Source: an uncultured Bacteroidales bacterium
GTDB taxonomy: Bacteria; Bacteroidota; Bacteroidia; Bacteroidales; UBA932
Length of the DNA stretch: 9,648 bases
NCBI GenBank assembly: GCA_947305045.1
Contig: CAMZCW010000077.1
Location: forward strand, 1 to 9,648
Direction: 5' to 3'
The stretch's first letter is position 1. Each line of letters starts with the position of its first letter. Both the position numbers and the translations under genes were made by a program. This document shows positions 1 to 5,336 of this stretch, piece by piece. Below the pieces are notes generated by a model. The model was not told the origin of the DNA, made no database searches, and saw nothing but the letters and a program-made list of their open reading frames with translations.

Positions 1-109
1 AATAAAGATCATCCTTTACGCTCGAAACAACTTGCACGGAATATGACGAAGAGCCCGGAGACTCGCCCTCCGGCTGGAGGAAATGGCGCCTTAGGTGAGG
101 AGCCAGCGA
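1..109. other. Left-edge non-coding stretch downstream of hsp20 copy 1, with a hairpin
   Basis: No credible gene is seen here. Read on the minus strand, as the 3' flank of hsp20 copy 1, it holds a hairpin whose arms lie at 51-58 (CCCGGAG core) and 68-75 (CTCCGGCT), with one bulged base. No T-tract follows, so it is at best a weak terminator. The sequence has no similarity to the 3' flank of hsp20 copy 2, so the duplication stops at or just after the stop codon. Confidence 0.35.
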
Positions 110-541
110 TTATTGAATCTCAATCTGCTTGACGGCCTTCTGCACATCCACCTTTTCCTTCTTGGGGATGCGGACATTCAGCACACCGTGCTCCACCTTG
201 GCCTCGATCTTCTCGGCTTCGGCATCCTCGGGAAGGGTGAGCATCTGCTGGAACTTCTCATAGGAGAATTCCCTCCGGAGATACTTGCCGTGATGCTTCT
301 TCTCGTGGTTCTCGGCCTTATTCTCCATGTTGATTACAAGGTTGTTATCCTCGTCCACATGGACCTGAAAGTCCTCTTTGGTGAGACCCGGAGCGGCAAG
401 CTCCACGTCATATTCCTTTTCGTTCTCAAGTACATTGATGGCCGGAGCGGTGTAGTTCGTCCTTTCCATCCAGCTGTTGTCGAAGAAGTCGTTGAAGATG
501 TCAGGCAACCAGCTTTGATTCCTTCTAATCGTAGGTAACAT
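110..541 (-). CDS. hsp20: Small heat-shock protein, Hsp20 family, copy 1
   Basis: 143-aa ATP-independent holdase chaperone of the alpha-crystallin family. It binds unfolding proteins in the cytoplasm and keeps them available for DnaK/ClpB refolding. An N-terminal arm rich in Trp and Phe (about 1-30) precedes the alpha-crystallin domain (about 32-130). The family signature AxxxxGVL is seen as AKVEHGVL at 114-121, and the C-terminal I-x-I motif that docks subunits is IEI at 140-142. Length is normal for the family. The ATG at 541 is chosen because family similarity begins with MLPTIRRN and the next-door copy starts identically. It differs from copy 2 (7430-7861) at five residues: L38I, N74K, K86R, E110D and R124H. 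No CIRCE operator is present; the leader instead carries two conserved hairpins. The gene looks monocistronic. Family assignment is certain; the reason for a duplicate is unknown. Confidence 0.95.
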   Translation of the reverse strand: MLPTIRRNQSWLPDIFNDFFDNSWMERTNYTAPAINVLENEKEYDVELAAPGLTKEDFQVHVDEDNNLVINMENKAENHEKKHHGKYLRREFSYEKFQQMLTLPEDAEAEKIEAKVEHGVLNVRIPKKEKVDVQKAVKQIEIQ

Positions 542-712
542 AACAAAATCACTTTAAACGCTCTTCGGTTTCGGGTCCTTACGTGGCCTTCCGTCCGGTT
601 TCCTTAACGGAACGCCTAAGGATATTGCAAAGCCGGAGCCAGTGCGTCAGAAATGGACTTTTTGGCAAGACTTGGGTGACAGAAAGTCCATTTTGTGGAC
701 AAAATGTCCAGT
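542..712 (-). promoter_or_regulatory. hsp20 copy 1 leader with two palindromes
   Basis: Non-coding leader shared with copy 2. The distal palindrome is TGGACA-AAA-TGTCCA at 696-710. Next is a 37-base hairpin at 654-690 with TGGACT and AGTCCA ends and further pairing inside the stem. Two blocks nearer the gene are almost unchanged between copies: GCTTTGCAATATCCTTAGGC at about 613-632, and a 30-odd base block at about 561-597 containing GGCCACGTAAGG. A -7-like box (TGATTTTG on the coding strand, 544-551) sits two bases before the ATG. I found no convincing -33 element, so the true promoter position is uncertain. Function is inferred from conservation only. Confidence 0.5.
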
Positions 713-754
713 TTATTGACATAGGTAGCCGTATCTTATAGTTTTTTCGACTTC

Positions 755-1459
755 CTAAGAATGAGTTACGCGGTCTGAAAGTAATCTTTCGATGCACCAG
801 GCAAATGCCCTGGCGAGCCTGCCTTCGTTGTCGTTGAAATGACCACCCTGTTCCCAGAAAAGGGTACAGTTATCGGCGCCTATTTGCTCCTGCAGCAGGC
901 TGTACTGCGTCCTCAGGCAGTTGCCAACGCGCGCAATGGCCTGATTCTTAACGTGTTCCTCCTGGGTTCCCAGGCTCAGATAAACTGCGTCTGCCATGGG
1001 CGCAAGCTTCTTTGCAAATGGAATCCAGTCCTTGATCCAGACAGACGGTGAAGCCGCCGCAACGGCTTTGAAACTGTCCGATTGCGCCGATGCCCATAGG
1101 GCGAAGAGACCACCCAAAGAATAGCCGCCAATAATAACAGGCAGGGGGCCATAGCGCTTTTGCAATTCCGGAATCAGTGACAGAAGGACGTATTCCAGGG
1201 TGTCCTGCCCGTGTTTCCCGGCCTCCGGCTCTCTTGAGATATTGGCGTCAGGCCAGGGCATCAAGTCTATTATCCAGTCCTCCAGCTCAATAGTGGCCAG
1301 GACAAAGGGGACGCCTGAGAGCTCCGCAATCTGTGCTGCCTCTGCCTCAAGTGTTGCATTCTCATGCCGGGCCGATGGCTGAATGAGCAGACATCCCGGT
1401 TTGTCAGACCCGAACAGCCTGCAATTTTTGCCCGATATGGTGAGCTCTACTTTTTTCAC
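755..1459 (-). CDS. Alpha/beta-hydrolase-fold putative esterase
   Basis: About 234 aa with a GTG start at 1459. It belongs to the serine esterases that hydrolyse ester bonds; the natural substrate is unknown and no signal peptide is seen, so it should be cytoplasmic. The nucleophile elbow is IIGGYSLGG, with Ser about residue 114, followed by AAASPSVW, which is typical of this group. The probable catalytic His lies in EQGGHF (about residue 207), and the acid probably lies in the SLGTQEEH segment. An upstream ATG at 1516 would add 19 residues (MEGLCSCYPS and onward) that overlap the 29-aa ORF and do not look like esterase sequence. The GTG overlaps that ORF's TGA (GTGA), a classic coupling arrangement. 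A promoter at 1570-1600 would serve both. The fold is confident; the exact start is moderately so. Confidence 0.85.
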   Translation of the reverse strand: MKKVELTISGKNCRLFGSDKPGCLLIQPSARHENATLEAEAAQIAELSGVPFVLATIELEDWIIDLMPWPDANISREPEAGKHGQDTLEYVLLSLIPELQKRYGPLPVIIGGYSLGGLFALWASAQSDSFKAVAAASPSVWIKDWIPFAKKLAPMADAVYLSLGTQEEHVKNQAIARVGNCLRTQYSLLQEQIGADNCTLFWEQGGHFNDNEGRLARAFAWCIERLLSDRVTHS

Positions 1460-1545
1460 AGTGCCAAGATAGTAGAAACGGTAGTGGCTAGGATAGCAAC
1501 TACAAAGTCCTTCCACCAGTTTCTGTCAAAGAATTTGTTTGACAT
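1456..1545 (-). CDS. 29-aa membrane mini-ORF coupled to the esterase
   Basis: ATG at 1545, TGA at 1456-1458. The product begins MSNKFFDRNWWKDF and continues as a hydrophobic helix (VVAILATTVSTILAL) to its last residue. The Trp pair followed by a short helix suggests interfacial anchoring in the inner membrane. It lies about 20 bases after the predicted transcription start of the promoter at 1570-1600 and shares a GTGA overlap with the esterase, so it is placed to be translated first. It may be a genuine small membrane protein or leader. It may equally be the surviving N-terminus of a longer one-helix protein: I recall similar openings in uncharacterised Bacteroidales membrane proteins, but that is unverified. 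Function unknown. Confidence 0.45.
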   Translation of the reverse strand: MSNKFFDRNWWKDFVVAILATTVSTILAL

Positions 1546-1569
1546 AGTTAAACATCGATTTCTTGGCCA

Positions 1570-1600
1570 CTAATTTAGTCATTTTTTCCGCTCCCACCAA
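1570..1600 (-). promoter_or_regulatory. Bacteroidota promoter for the 29-aa ORF and esterase
   Basis: On the minus strand a TTG (1598-1600) is followed after 20 bases by TAAATTAG (1570-1577), one mismatch from the TAnnTTTG consensus of the primary sigma factor. Predicted transcription starts near 1565, leaving about 20 bases before the ATG at 1545. Confidence 0.55.
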
Positions 1601-1665
1601 CTCCCGTCTGCACATCGGACAGGTCGCAAGCGCCCGACAGGCGGAACAAGTCTGCGGCCTTGCTA

Positions 1666-1693
1666 TTGGTCTCGTAGAAAATATGTAAATTTG
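1666..1693 (+). promoter_or_regulatory. Bacteroidota promoter for the DUF6440-glutaredoxin operon
   Basis: TTG at 1666-1668, 17 bases, then a perfect TAnnTTTG box (TAAATTTG, 1686-1693). Transcription would start near 1698, about 17 bases before the ATG at 1715. The divergent esterase promoter lies about 65 bases away, so a regulator bound between them could affect both. Confidence 0.6.
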
Positions 1694-1714
1694 TCTGGCA
1701 AAACTGAATTCATC

Positions 1715-1912
1715 ATGGCAAAAGACAGATTTGACATTCAAGAAAAGAATACGATGAATCTCCTTACGGAAACGATGATCATCGTTGACAAAGTAACCGG
1801 TGTGAATTATCTCTATGTGGGGCGTGGCTACGGCGGAGGCCTTACCCCGCTTATCGACGCCGACGGCAAGCCCATTGTCACCAAAGACGGATATAAAAAG
1901 TCGTTCCTATGA
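1715..1912 (+). CDS. DUF6440 family protein
   Basis: 65 aa, starting at MAKDRFDIQE. The pattern of DRF near the N-terminus, then a segment MIIVDKVTGVNYLYV and a GGLTPLIDADGKPIV end, is that of the small single-domain DUF6440 family, whose function is not known. No signal peptide or membrane helix is seen. The ATG at 1715 is preferred over an in-frame TTG at 1691 because the promoter -7 box covers 1686-1693, so the TTG would lie before the transcription start. Its stop overlaps the start of the glutaredoxin-like gene (ATGA), implying translational coupling and a shared process, perhaps thiol redox; that functional link is inference. Confidence 0.8.
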   Translation: MAKDRFDIQEKNTMNLLTETMIIVDKVTGVNYLYVGRGYGGGLTPLIDADGKPIVTKDGYKKSFL

Positions 1913-2184
1913 TAAAGATGTACGTCCTGCACACCTGCCCCGACTGCGAATACGTGGAGAAGCAGGTGGAAGGCAATCCCGATTTTGAAGTGATCGATAT
2001 CGGAAAGCACATGCGTAACCTGAAACAATTCCTGGATCTCAGGGATTCCCATCCTGCGTTCGATGAAGCAAAGGCCGTCGGCGATGTGGGTATCCCGTGC
2101 TATGTCCGGGAAGACGGTTCCGTTACGCTCTATTCGAAAGATGTGGGTCTGGAGCATAGTCAACTGACTGCGCTTTTGAACTAG
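1909..2184 (+). CDS. Glutaredoxin-like thiol oxidoreductase
   Basis: 91-aa thioredoxin-fold protein. A dithiol motif HTCPDC (Cys10 and Cys13) follows the first beta strand, as in glutaredoxins, and a GIPCYV segment at 61-66 supplies the cis-proline loop that packs against the active site. The extra Cys in this loop (Cys64) is unusual for classical glutaredoxins but fits the glutaredoxin-related small proteins of anaerobes. It probably reduces disulfides or mixed disulfides in the cytoplasm; the partner is unknown. It is the second gene of a two-gene operon, overlapping DUF6440 by four bases, and no separate promoter is seen. Length is complete. Confidence 0.82.
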   Translation: MIKMYVLHTCPDCEYVEKQVEGNPDFEVIDIGKHMRNLKQFLDLRDSHPAFDEAKAVGDVGIPCYVREDGSVTLYSKDVGLEHSQLTALLN

Positions 2185-2205
2185 ATGGAGTTTTTAAGAG
2201 TACAA

Positions 2206-2237
2206 TTTGGAAGTTTGTCAATAAATTGCTAATGTTG
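2206..2237 (+). promoter_or_regulatory. Putative promoter for the 54-aa ORF and kinase
   Basis: TTTG at 2206-2209, 20 bases, then TAATGTTG at 2230-2237 (one mismatch to TAnnTTTG). The ATG of the 54-aa ORF lies 16 bases downstream. The spacing equals that of the two best promoters in this window. Confidence 0.5.
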
Positions 2238-2253
2238 CATAGTTAAACATTTT

Positions 2254-2418
2254 ATGCTGTGTACAATGCCGGAACTGCATTCAATAGATTTCGATATGAT
2301 CCAGCGTTTCAGCGAGGATTTGAAGCGGGAGGTCGCCTCCTGGGCGAAGGATCCGCTGTCTTGGGAAGATATGGTCGCCCAGTACCAGAGGCTCCATACA
2401 ACCCAGAATCAGAGTTAG
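2254..2418 (+). CDS. 54-aa hypothetical protein upstream of the kinase
   Basis: ATG at 2254, TAG at 2416-2418. The product is acidic-amphipathic, with MIQRFSEDLKREVASWAKD in the middle and LSWEDMVAQYQRLH near the end, suggesting two helices. This reading frame has the GC-rich third positions of local coding DNA. The overlapping frame that continues into the kinase (GTG at 2259) gives Gly/Arg/Pro-rich sequence here that looks like an out-of-frame shadow. It follows a promoter by 16 bases and ends 8 bases before the kinase ATG at 2427, so the pair is probably co-transcribed. I do not recognise a family. It could be a partner of the kinase or the out-of-frame N-terminus of a longer ancestor. Confidence 0.5.
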   Translation: MLCTMPELHSIDFDMIQRFSEDLKREVASWAKDPLSWEDMVAQYQRLHTTQNQS

Positions 2419-2426
2419 AAACAGCC

Positions 2427-2861
2427 ATGGACCAAGAATCCGACCTGGAGAACTGGGCTCGGAAAAATGGTTGTTGGCATATACATCCTCAGGAATATTA
2501 CAAAAGCCTCGGTTACCAGTTTTATGGTTTCGGAGGTGAAGCACAGGTGTATGCAGAAGGGAATGTCTTTGTTCATAAAGTATGCAGGACTGGCCAATAT
2601 GACAATCTTGTCCGTTTCTTTGACAGGATAGTTATTCAGAATACTCTATGTCCTCAAGCTGCTCTGGAAGTAGAGGGCTTTGGTCGTGACCTGCAGAATG
2701 ACTTTGTCGTTCTTATGAAGCAGCGTTTCTTCACTGTGATTGCCGAAGATCTTCACCCCGGAAACATTTGGATGACCGGTGATAATAATGTGGTTATTAT
2801 CGATGGATCTTTCAAATTTAATACACCCGGTCTCGGTCTTGGCGGCAAGTTTGTCTACTAA
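2427..2861 (+). CDS. Polyvalent-type protein kinase domain, internally shortened
   Basis: 144 aa from ATG 2427. It resembles the kinase domains found in polyvalent proteins of Bacteroidales mobile elements. Visible kinase parts are a glycine-loop-like YGFGGEAQVY (33-42), a VAIK-like Lys51 in VHKV, a loop DLHPGN (108-113) equivalent to HRDxxxxN, and VIIDG with Asp126 in the DFG position, then FNTPGLGLGG. The hinge strand VVLMKQRFF (94-102) runs straight into TVIAEDLHPGN. The region that should form helices D and E, roughly 40-50 residues, is missing in frame, with the apparent junction near 2733. It is therefore either an inactive relic or a very reduced kinase. An in-frame GTG at 2259 would add 56 residues that look non-coding. 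The 54-aa ORF precedes it. Confidence 0.68.
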   Translation: MDQESDLENWARKNGCWHIHPQEYYKSLGYQFYGFGGEAQVYAEGNVFVHKVCRTGQYDNLVRFFDRIVIQNTLCPQAALEVEGFGRDLQNDFVVLMKQRFFTVIAEDLHPGNIWMTGDNNVVIIDGSFKFNTPGLGLGGKFVY

Positions 2862-2872
2862 AACGGATTACA

Positions 2873-2903
2873 GTACTTGTTGGCCGCCATTGGAAACAAG
2901 TAC
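2873..2903. terminator. Hairpin between convergent genes
   Basis: Perfect 9-base arms GTACTTGTT (2873-2881) and AACAAGTAC (2895-2903) with a 13-base loop, lying between the convergent kinase and macrodomain-like genes. It has no following T-run on either strand, so intrinsic termination is only a guess from position. Confidence 0.35.
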
Positions 2904-2948
2904 CTGACGGCCTTCAAATGGATATTTGTTTTCATAGACCGCTACGAA

Positions 2949-3371
2949 CTACTTTCCTATCAACAGCTTTGCAAACCCCTCCGGCAAACACACGTTCTCC
3001 AGGCCGACAACATCGGCGAATAGGGGGGCGATCTCCTTCTCTTTGAAGCCTGCTATTCCACACCCGATGCGCGTCACATAGAAGAACAATTCAGGGTGCG
3101 CAGCAGCGAAAGAAACGAACTCATCCGTGTATGGCTTGATGGTCTCAACGCCGCCCTGCATAGTGGGGATGGCGTAGCTTTGACCACGGTACCCAACACC
3201 GCATCCCAGTACTGCACCAAACTTCTGGAAAGCCAACCACGCAGCGCCGCCGCCATGCATGCCTTCCAGATTGCTGCCAAACACAAACACCTCGTCAGCC
3301 TTTAGCACAATGATGCGCTCCGGAGTGAACTCCGGCCGTTCAATCCCATTATATACTCTCGGTTCTTTCAT
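2949..3371 (-). CDS. Macrodomain-like conserved protein of unknown function
   Basis: 140 aa from the ATG at 3371 (MKEPRVYNG). The core VFVFGSNLEGMHGGGAAWLA (28-47), then GVGYRGQSYAIPT (58-70) and VTRIGCGIAGF (99-109), defines a compact conserved family found in Bacteroidota and in phages. The Asn plus Gly-Gly-Gly-Ala loop and the AIPT strand resemble nucleotide or ADP-ribose-binding macrodomains; that relation is inference and activity is unproven. An upstream in-frame ATG at 3440 adds 23 residues, but a -7-like box (TACCTTCG, 3377-3384) and lost family similarity favour 3371. The N-terminal extension overlaps the 33-aa ORF. No signal peptide; presumably cytoplasmic. It converges on the kinase gene. 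Confidence 0.75.
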   Translation of the reverse strand: MKEPRVYNGIERPEFTPERIIVLKADEVFVFGSNLEGMHGGGAAWLAFQKFGAVLGCGVGYRGQSYAIPTMQGGVETIKPYTDEFVSFAAAHPELFFYVTRIGCGIAGFKEKEIAPLFADVVGLENVCLPEGFAKLLIGK

Positions 3372-3420
3372 ATACGCGAAGGTACGAAAAAATACCGGAA
3401 CAACCGCGGGGAATCTACGG

Positions 3421-3522
3421 TTAAGTGACAACGTGGTCATGATTGCAATAAGCTACAGCGCCTTTAACAAGAAGAACCAGAGCGCCTAAATACAGGGCAA
3501 CGGAAATGACAATCTCGAACAT
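3421..3522 (-). CDS. 33-aa single-helix membrane mini-protein
   Basis: ATG at 3522, TAA at 3421-3423. The product is MFEIVISVALYLGALVLLV, then Lys20, then a short tail GAVAYCNHDHVVT. About 17 uninterrupted hydrophobic residues form one transmembrane helix, and the tail carries one Cys and two His. A perfect -7 box (TAGCTTTG) lies at 3547-3554, leaving about 19 bases of leader, which supports real expression. A matching -33 element is weak. It ends about 50 bases before the macrodomain-like ATG at 3371 and could be its operon leader. No family recognised. Confidence 0.5.
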   Translation of the reverse strand: MFEIVISVALYLGALVLLVKGAVAYCNHDHVVT

Positions 3523-3546
3523 AGCACAACAGTTTTAAATCTGCTG

Positions 3547-3554
3547 CAAAGCTA
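3547..3554 (-). promoter_or_regulatory. Perfect -7 box upstream of the 33-aa ORF
   Basis: TAGCTTTG on the minus strand matches TAnnTTTG exactly and lies 24 bases before the ATG at 3522. The nearest TTTG upstream is only 14 bases away, shorter than usual, so the -33 part is uncertain. Confidence 0.45.
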
Positions 3555-3654
3555 GTTCGAGAAAGTGCCAAACCGTTGCCCATGCTAGGAAAAACAAATC
3601 GCTACCTTTCGGAAGAATTAGCCGTCTGCTGCTCACAGAAGAAGGCTATTCCAG

Positions 3655-4305
3655 CTACTCCAAGAAGGCGGCTATGTCTATGGAAAGCAAATACATATCA
3701 TAGTGCAACTCTTCCACCTCGTACCCTTCCTTCGTCAGCCGCTCCAGAATCTCCATCCTCAGATTCTTGTCGTAGTCTATGTAATTGTTCAGCAGCACGT
3801 GCTTGTAGCCAATGGCCCGCACCATCCCGTCGGCGTGCCCGAACATTTCATAATGGTCCCAGGGGATGAAGACCACATCGGCTTCAAAAAGGTCCTCCAG
3901 GGCACGCTGGAAGGCAAGTTCATTCCGCACGCAATTCTCCACCAGCACCTTGTCTGTCATCAGAACGCAGTCCTTAAACTTGACCACATTGCCCCCGTCA
4001 ATCACAAACATCGTCAACTTCGTCTTCAGTTTCAGACTCTTAATCATTGAAATATAAGGCGGGATATAGTCGAGTGCTGTTTTCAGATAGTCCGGATTAT
4101 ACACGTATTTCAGGAACAGATTTTCCTCCAGCTGGATGGGCATATAGTCCCGCGCCCACACATGCTTCTTGGATTTGGAGTGGGGGAGATACTCCGTCTC
4201 TATGCCTTCCTTATAGAGCGCATACAGCAGATTCTCCGCCACCTTCGGATACCCCTTGATTCCCTCCGCCAAATAAACCTTATTCGTCTGATAATCACAA
4301 ATCAT
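3655..4305 (-). CDS. Agmatine/peptidyl-arginine deiminase family, C-terminus missing (probable pseudogene)
   Basis: 216 aa of the guanidino-group hydrolase family that converts agmatine to N-carbamoylputrescine or citrullinates peptides (PAD_porph type). Substrate-site motifs are present: HVWARDYMP (48-56), IDGGNVV (102-108) and GHADGMVR (156-163). After ELHYDM (199-204) the family likeness stops and the frame ends with YLLSIDIAAFLE. Members normally continue about 70 residues, through a tract resembling SWAYINFL, to a GGALNCISW-like segment that supplies the nucleophilic Cys. Neither tract is seen in any minus frame down to about 3520. The product should therefore lack deiminase activity. 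The promoter remains excellent (4361-4392), so transcription may continue. Confidence 0.82.
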   Translation of the reverse strand: MICDYQTNKVYLAEGIKGYPKVAENLLYALYKEGIETEYLPHSKSKKHVWARDYMPIQLEENLFLKYVYNPDYLKTALDYIPPYISMIKSLKLKTKLTMFVIDGGNVVKFKDCVLMTDKVLVENCVRNELAFQRALEDLFEADVVFIPWDHYEMFGHADGMVRAIGYKHVLLNNYIDYDKNLRMEILERLTKEGYEVEELHYDMYLLSIDIAAFLE

Positions 4306-4360
4306 ATTATAATAATTGTTATTTAATTATTTAATAATCAGCGTATTACGAATTACACCA

Positions 4361-4392
4361 CAAAGATAGCGGCCTCATCCGAGACCGCCAAA
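4361..4392 (-). promoter_or_regulatory. Consensus promoter for the deiminase gene
   Basis: On the minus strand TTTG (4389-4392), exactly 20 bases, then TATCTTTG (4361-4368), a perfect TAnnTTTG. The predicted start near 4355 gives an AT-rich leader of about 50 bases. This is one of the two best promoters in the window. Confidence 0.75.
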
Positions 4393-4434
4393 CGAAAGAT
4401 GTTAAAAAGTTGTTAAGACTTTCGAAAACCCGTG

Positions 4435-5091
4435 TTATACCGACACCTTGAATCCGAATCCGTCAAAGAAATCGGCATACCGTTCATTGTGAAGGTCTGT
4501 TCCGATGACCTCGTACATTCCCTCGGCCAGGAGCGCCTCGCAGCGAACGCTCACAGCTTCACCATACAGGCCCTCCAAAGACCCCACATTCCGCTGGAAG
4601 AGAACGCCGGCATCCTTCAGGGAGTGATATCGTTCCATCGTCAAATAAAGATAACGCTCAGGATGTGCAAGGACGGGCTGATAGCCCATATCCAAGAGAC
4701 GCTTGATTTCATCTTCGGGGACAATGTTTCCAATCCTGCTGGCTTTGTGGATAGGAAGCTCGATGAGAATATGGTTCCCCTCCCAGGGCAGCAGCCAGCC
4801 TTTCTCCAGCGTTTCCGGCCAGGTTTCCGGAATGAGCCGATACTCCATGGATGGCGTCAGTTCCAGCGGGATCTCCCGCTTGTGAAGCTCTTCCTGAAGC
4901 ATCTGGCAGGTAGTAATGACAACATCCGGGACATTTGGATACTTGCCCACCCGATGCGAAGTGCACACTGCCTTACGGAATCCCCACGAGACCTGCCTGC
5001 GGGCAAGCGCCACATATTCCTCCAGACTCCCGGCCCCGTCATCCAGGCCCGGAAGAATATGACAATGGCAATCGGTCTTAGGGTTAATCAT
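4435..5091 (-). CDS. CpsB/CapC-type protein tyrosine phosphatase (PHP domain)
   Basis: 218-aa metal-dependent phosphoesterase of the PHP superfamily. Relatives dephosphorylate bacterial tyrosine autokinases (Wzc/CpsD type) and so tune capsule or exopolysaccharide export. Metal ligands expected for the fold are visible: DCHCH (Asp7, His9, His11), PGLDDGA (14-20), TSHR (His46), MEYRL (Glu83), AHPERY (His143) and GTDLHN (Asp199, His201). TSH replaces the commoner TPH, a small change. Length is slightly short but all motifs are present, so it looks intact. No capsule genes or tyrosine kinase lie nearby, so the partner must be elsewhere. The ATG at 5091 is preceded after four bases by a -7-like box TATCTTAG (5096-5103); the -33 match is poor. 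The 71-aa gene lies just upstream on the same strand. Confidence 0.88.
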   Translation of the reverse strand: MINPKTDCHCHILPGLDDGAGSLEEYVALARRQVSWGFRKAVCTSHRVGKYPNVPDVVITTCQMLQEELHKREIPLELTPSMEYRLIPETWPETLEKGWLLPWEGNHILIELPIHKASRIGNIVPEDEIKRLLDMGYQPVLAHPERYLYLTMERYHSLKDAGVLFQRNVGSLEGLYGEAVSVRCEALLAEGMYEVIGTDLHNERYADFFDGFGFKVSV

Positions 5092-5104
5092 ACTGCTAAG
5101 ATAG

Positions 5105-5320
5105 TCATTTTACGCGAGAAGGACAGTCATCGTTAAGTTTGATGCCTGCCCTTTTCAGACGCTTGCGGTCATAGACCTTTTTCGATTTGTGGAGCGCCGA
5201 TCGCATTGAAACCGGCCTCCCGTGCTCCTGGATCTCATCCATCCTGGCCGCCCGTCGGTTGGCCAGCAGGAAATCCTTCTCCGTAATCCGGAGTTTCTTC
5301 ATTTTCTTCTTTGGTTTCAT
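5105..5320 (-). CDS. Conserved basic 71-aa protein
   Basis: Strongly basic (MKPKKKMKKLRITEKDF at the start, then HKSKKVYDRKRLKRAG near the end), with an ARMDEIQEHGRPVS segment in between. The HG-(K/R)-P-V-S and HKSKKVYDRKR pattern recalls small uncharacterised proteins carried widely in Bacteroidales, some on conjugative elements; this is memory of the pattern, not a search. The charge suggests nucleic-acid binding, which is inference. The ATG at 5320 follows a TACTTTTTG box by five bases. Its end is 13 bases from the phosphatase start, but a -7 box lies between the two, so they may be separately or jointly transcribed. Confidence 0.65.
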   Translation of the reverse strand: MKPKKKMKKLRITEKDFLLANRRAARMDEIQEHGRPVSMRSALHKSKKVYDRKRLKRAGIKLNDDCPSRVK

Positions 5321-5336
5321 TATTGCAAAAAGTAAC

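Larger units (their letters stand above)
110..712 (-). repeat. Left arm of a large inverted duplication (hsp20 plus leader)
   Basis: This 603-base block matches 7259-7861 in inverted orientation with no net insertion or deletion. The coding part gives proteins differing at 5 of 143 positions. The 171-base leader differs at about 29 sites by hand alignment. Similarity fades just beyond the TGGACA palindrome at the outer end and stops at the hsp20 stop codon at the other end. Recombination between the arms would invert the roughly 6.5 kb between them. Confidence 0.85.

Noticed and set aside
542..712. CIRCE or HspR-type heat-shock operator in the hsp20 leaders
   Set aside because: Neither TTAGCACTC-N9-GAGTGCTAA nor CTTGAGT-N7-ACTCAAG is present; the palindromes are built on TGGAC(A/T).
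1526..1741. A minus-strand frame with a CSACRALATCPMC zinc-ribbon-like stretch
   Set aside because: It crosses both the divergent promoters and the start of the DUF6440 gene, and its end overlaps the better supported 29-aa ORF. The Cys pattern is probably chance from GC-rich intergenic DNA.
2862..3008. Open frame continuing after the kinase stop codon (NGLQYLLAAIGNKYL and onward), possibly a read-through or lost domain
   Set aside because: It looks protein-like for about 35 residues, but it overlaps the convergent gene from 2949 and no family was recognised; the sequence also forms a 9-base hairpin. Too weak to call.
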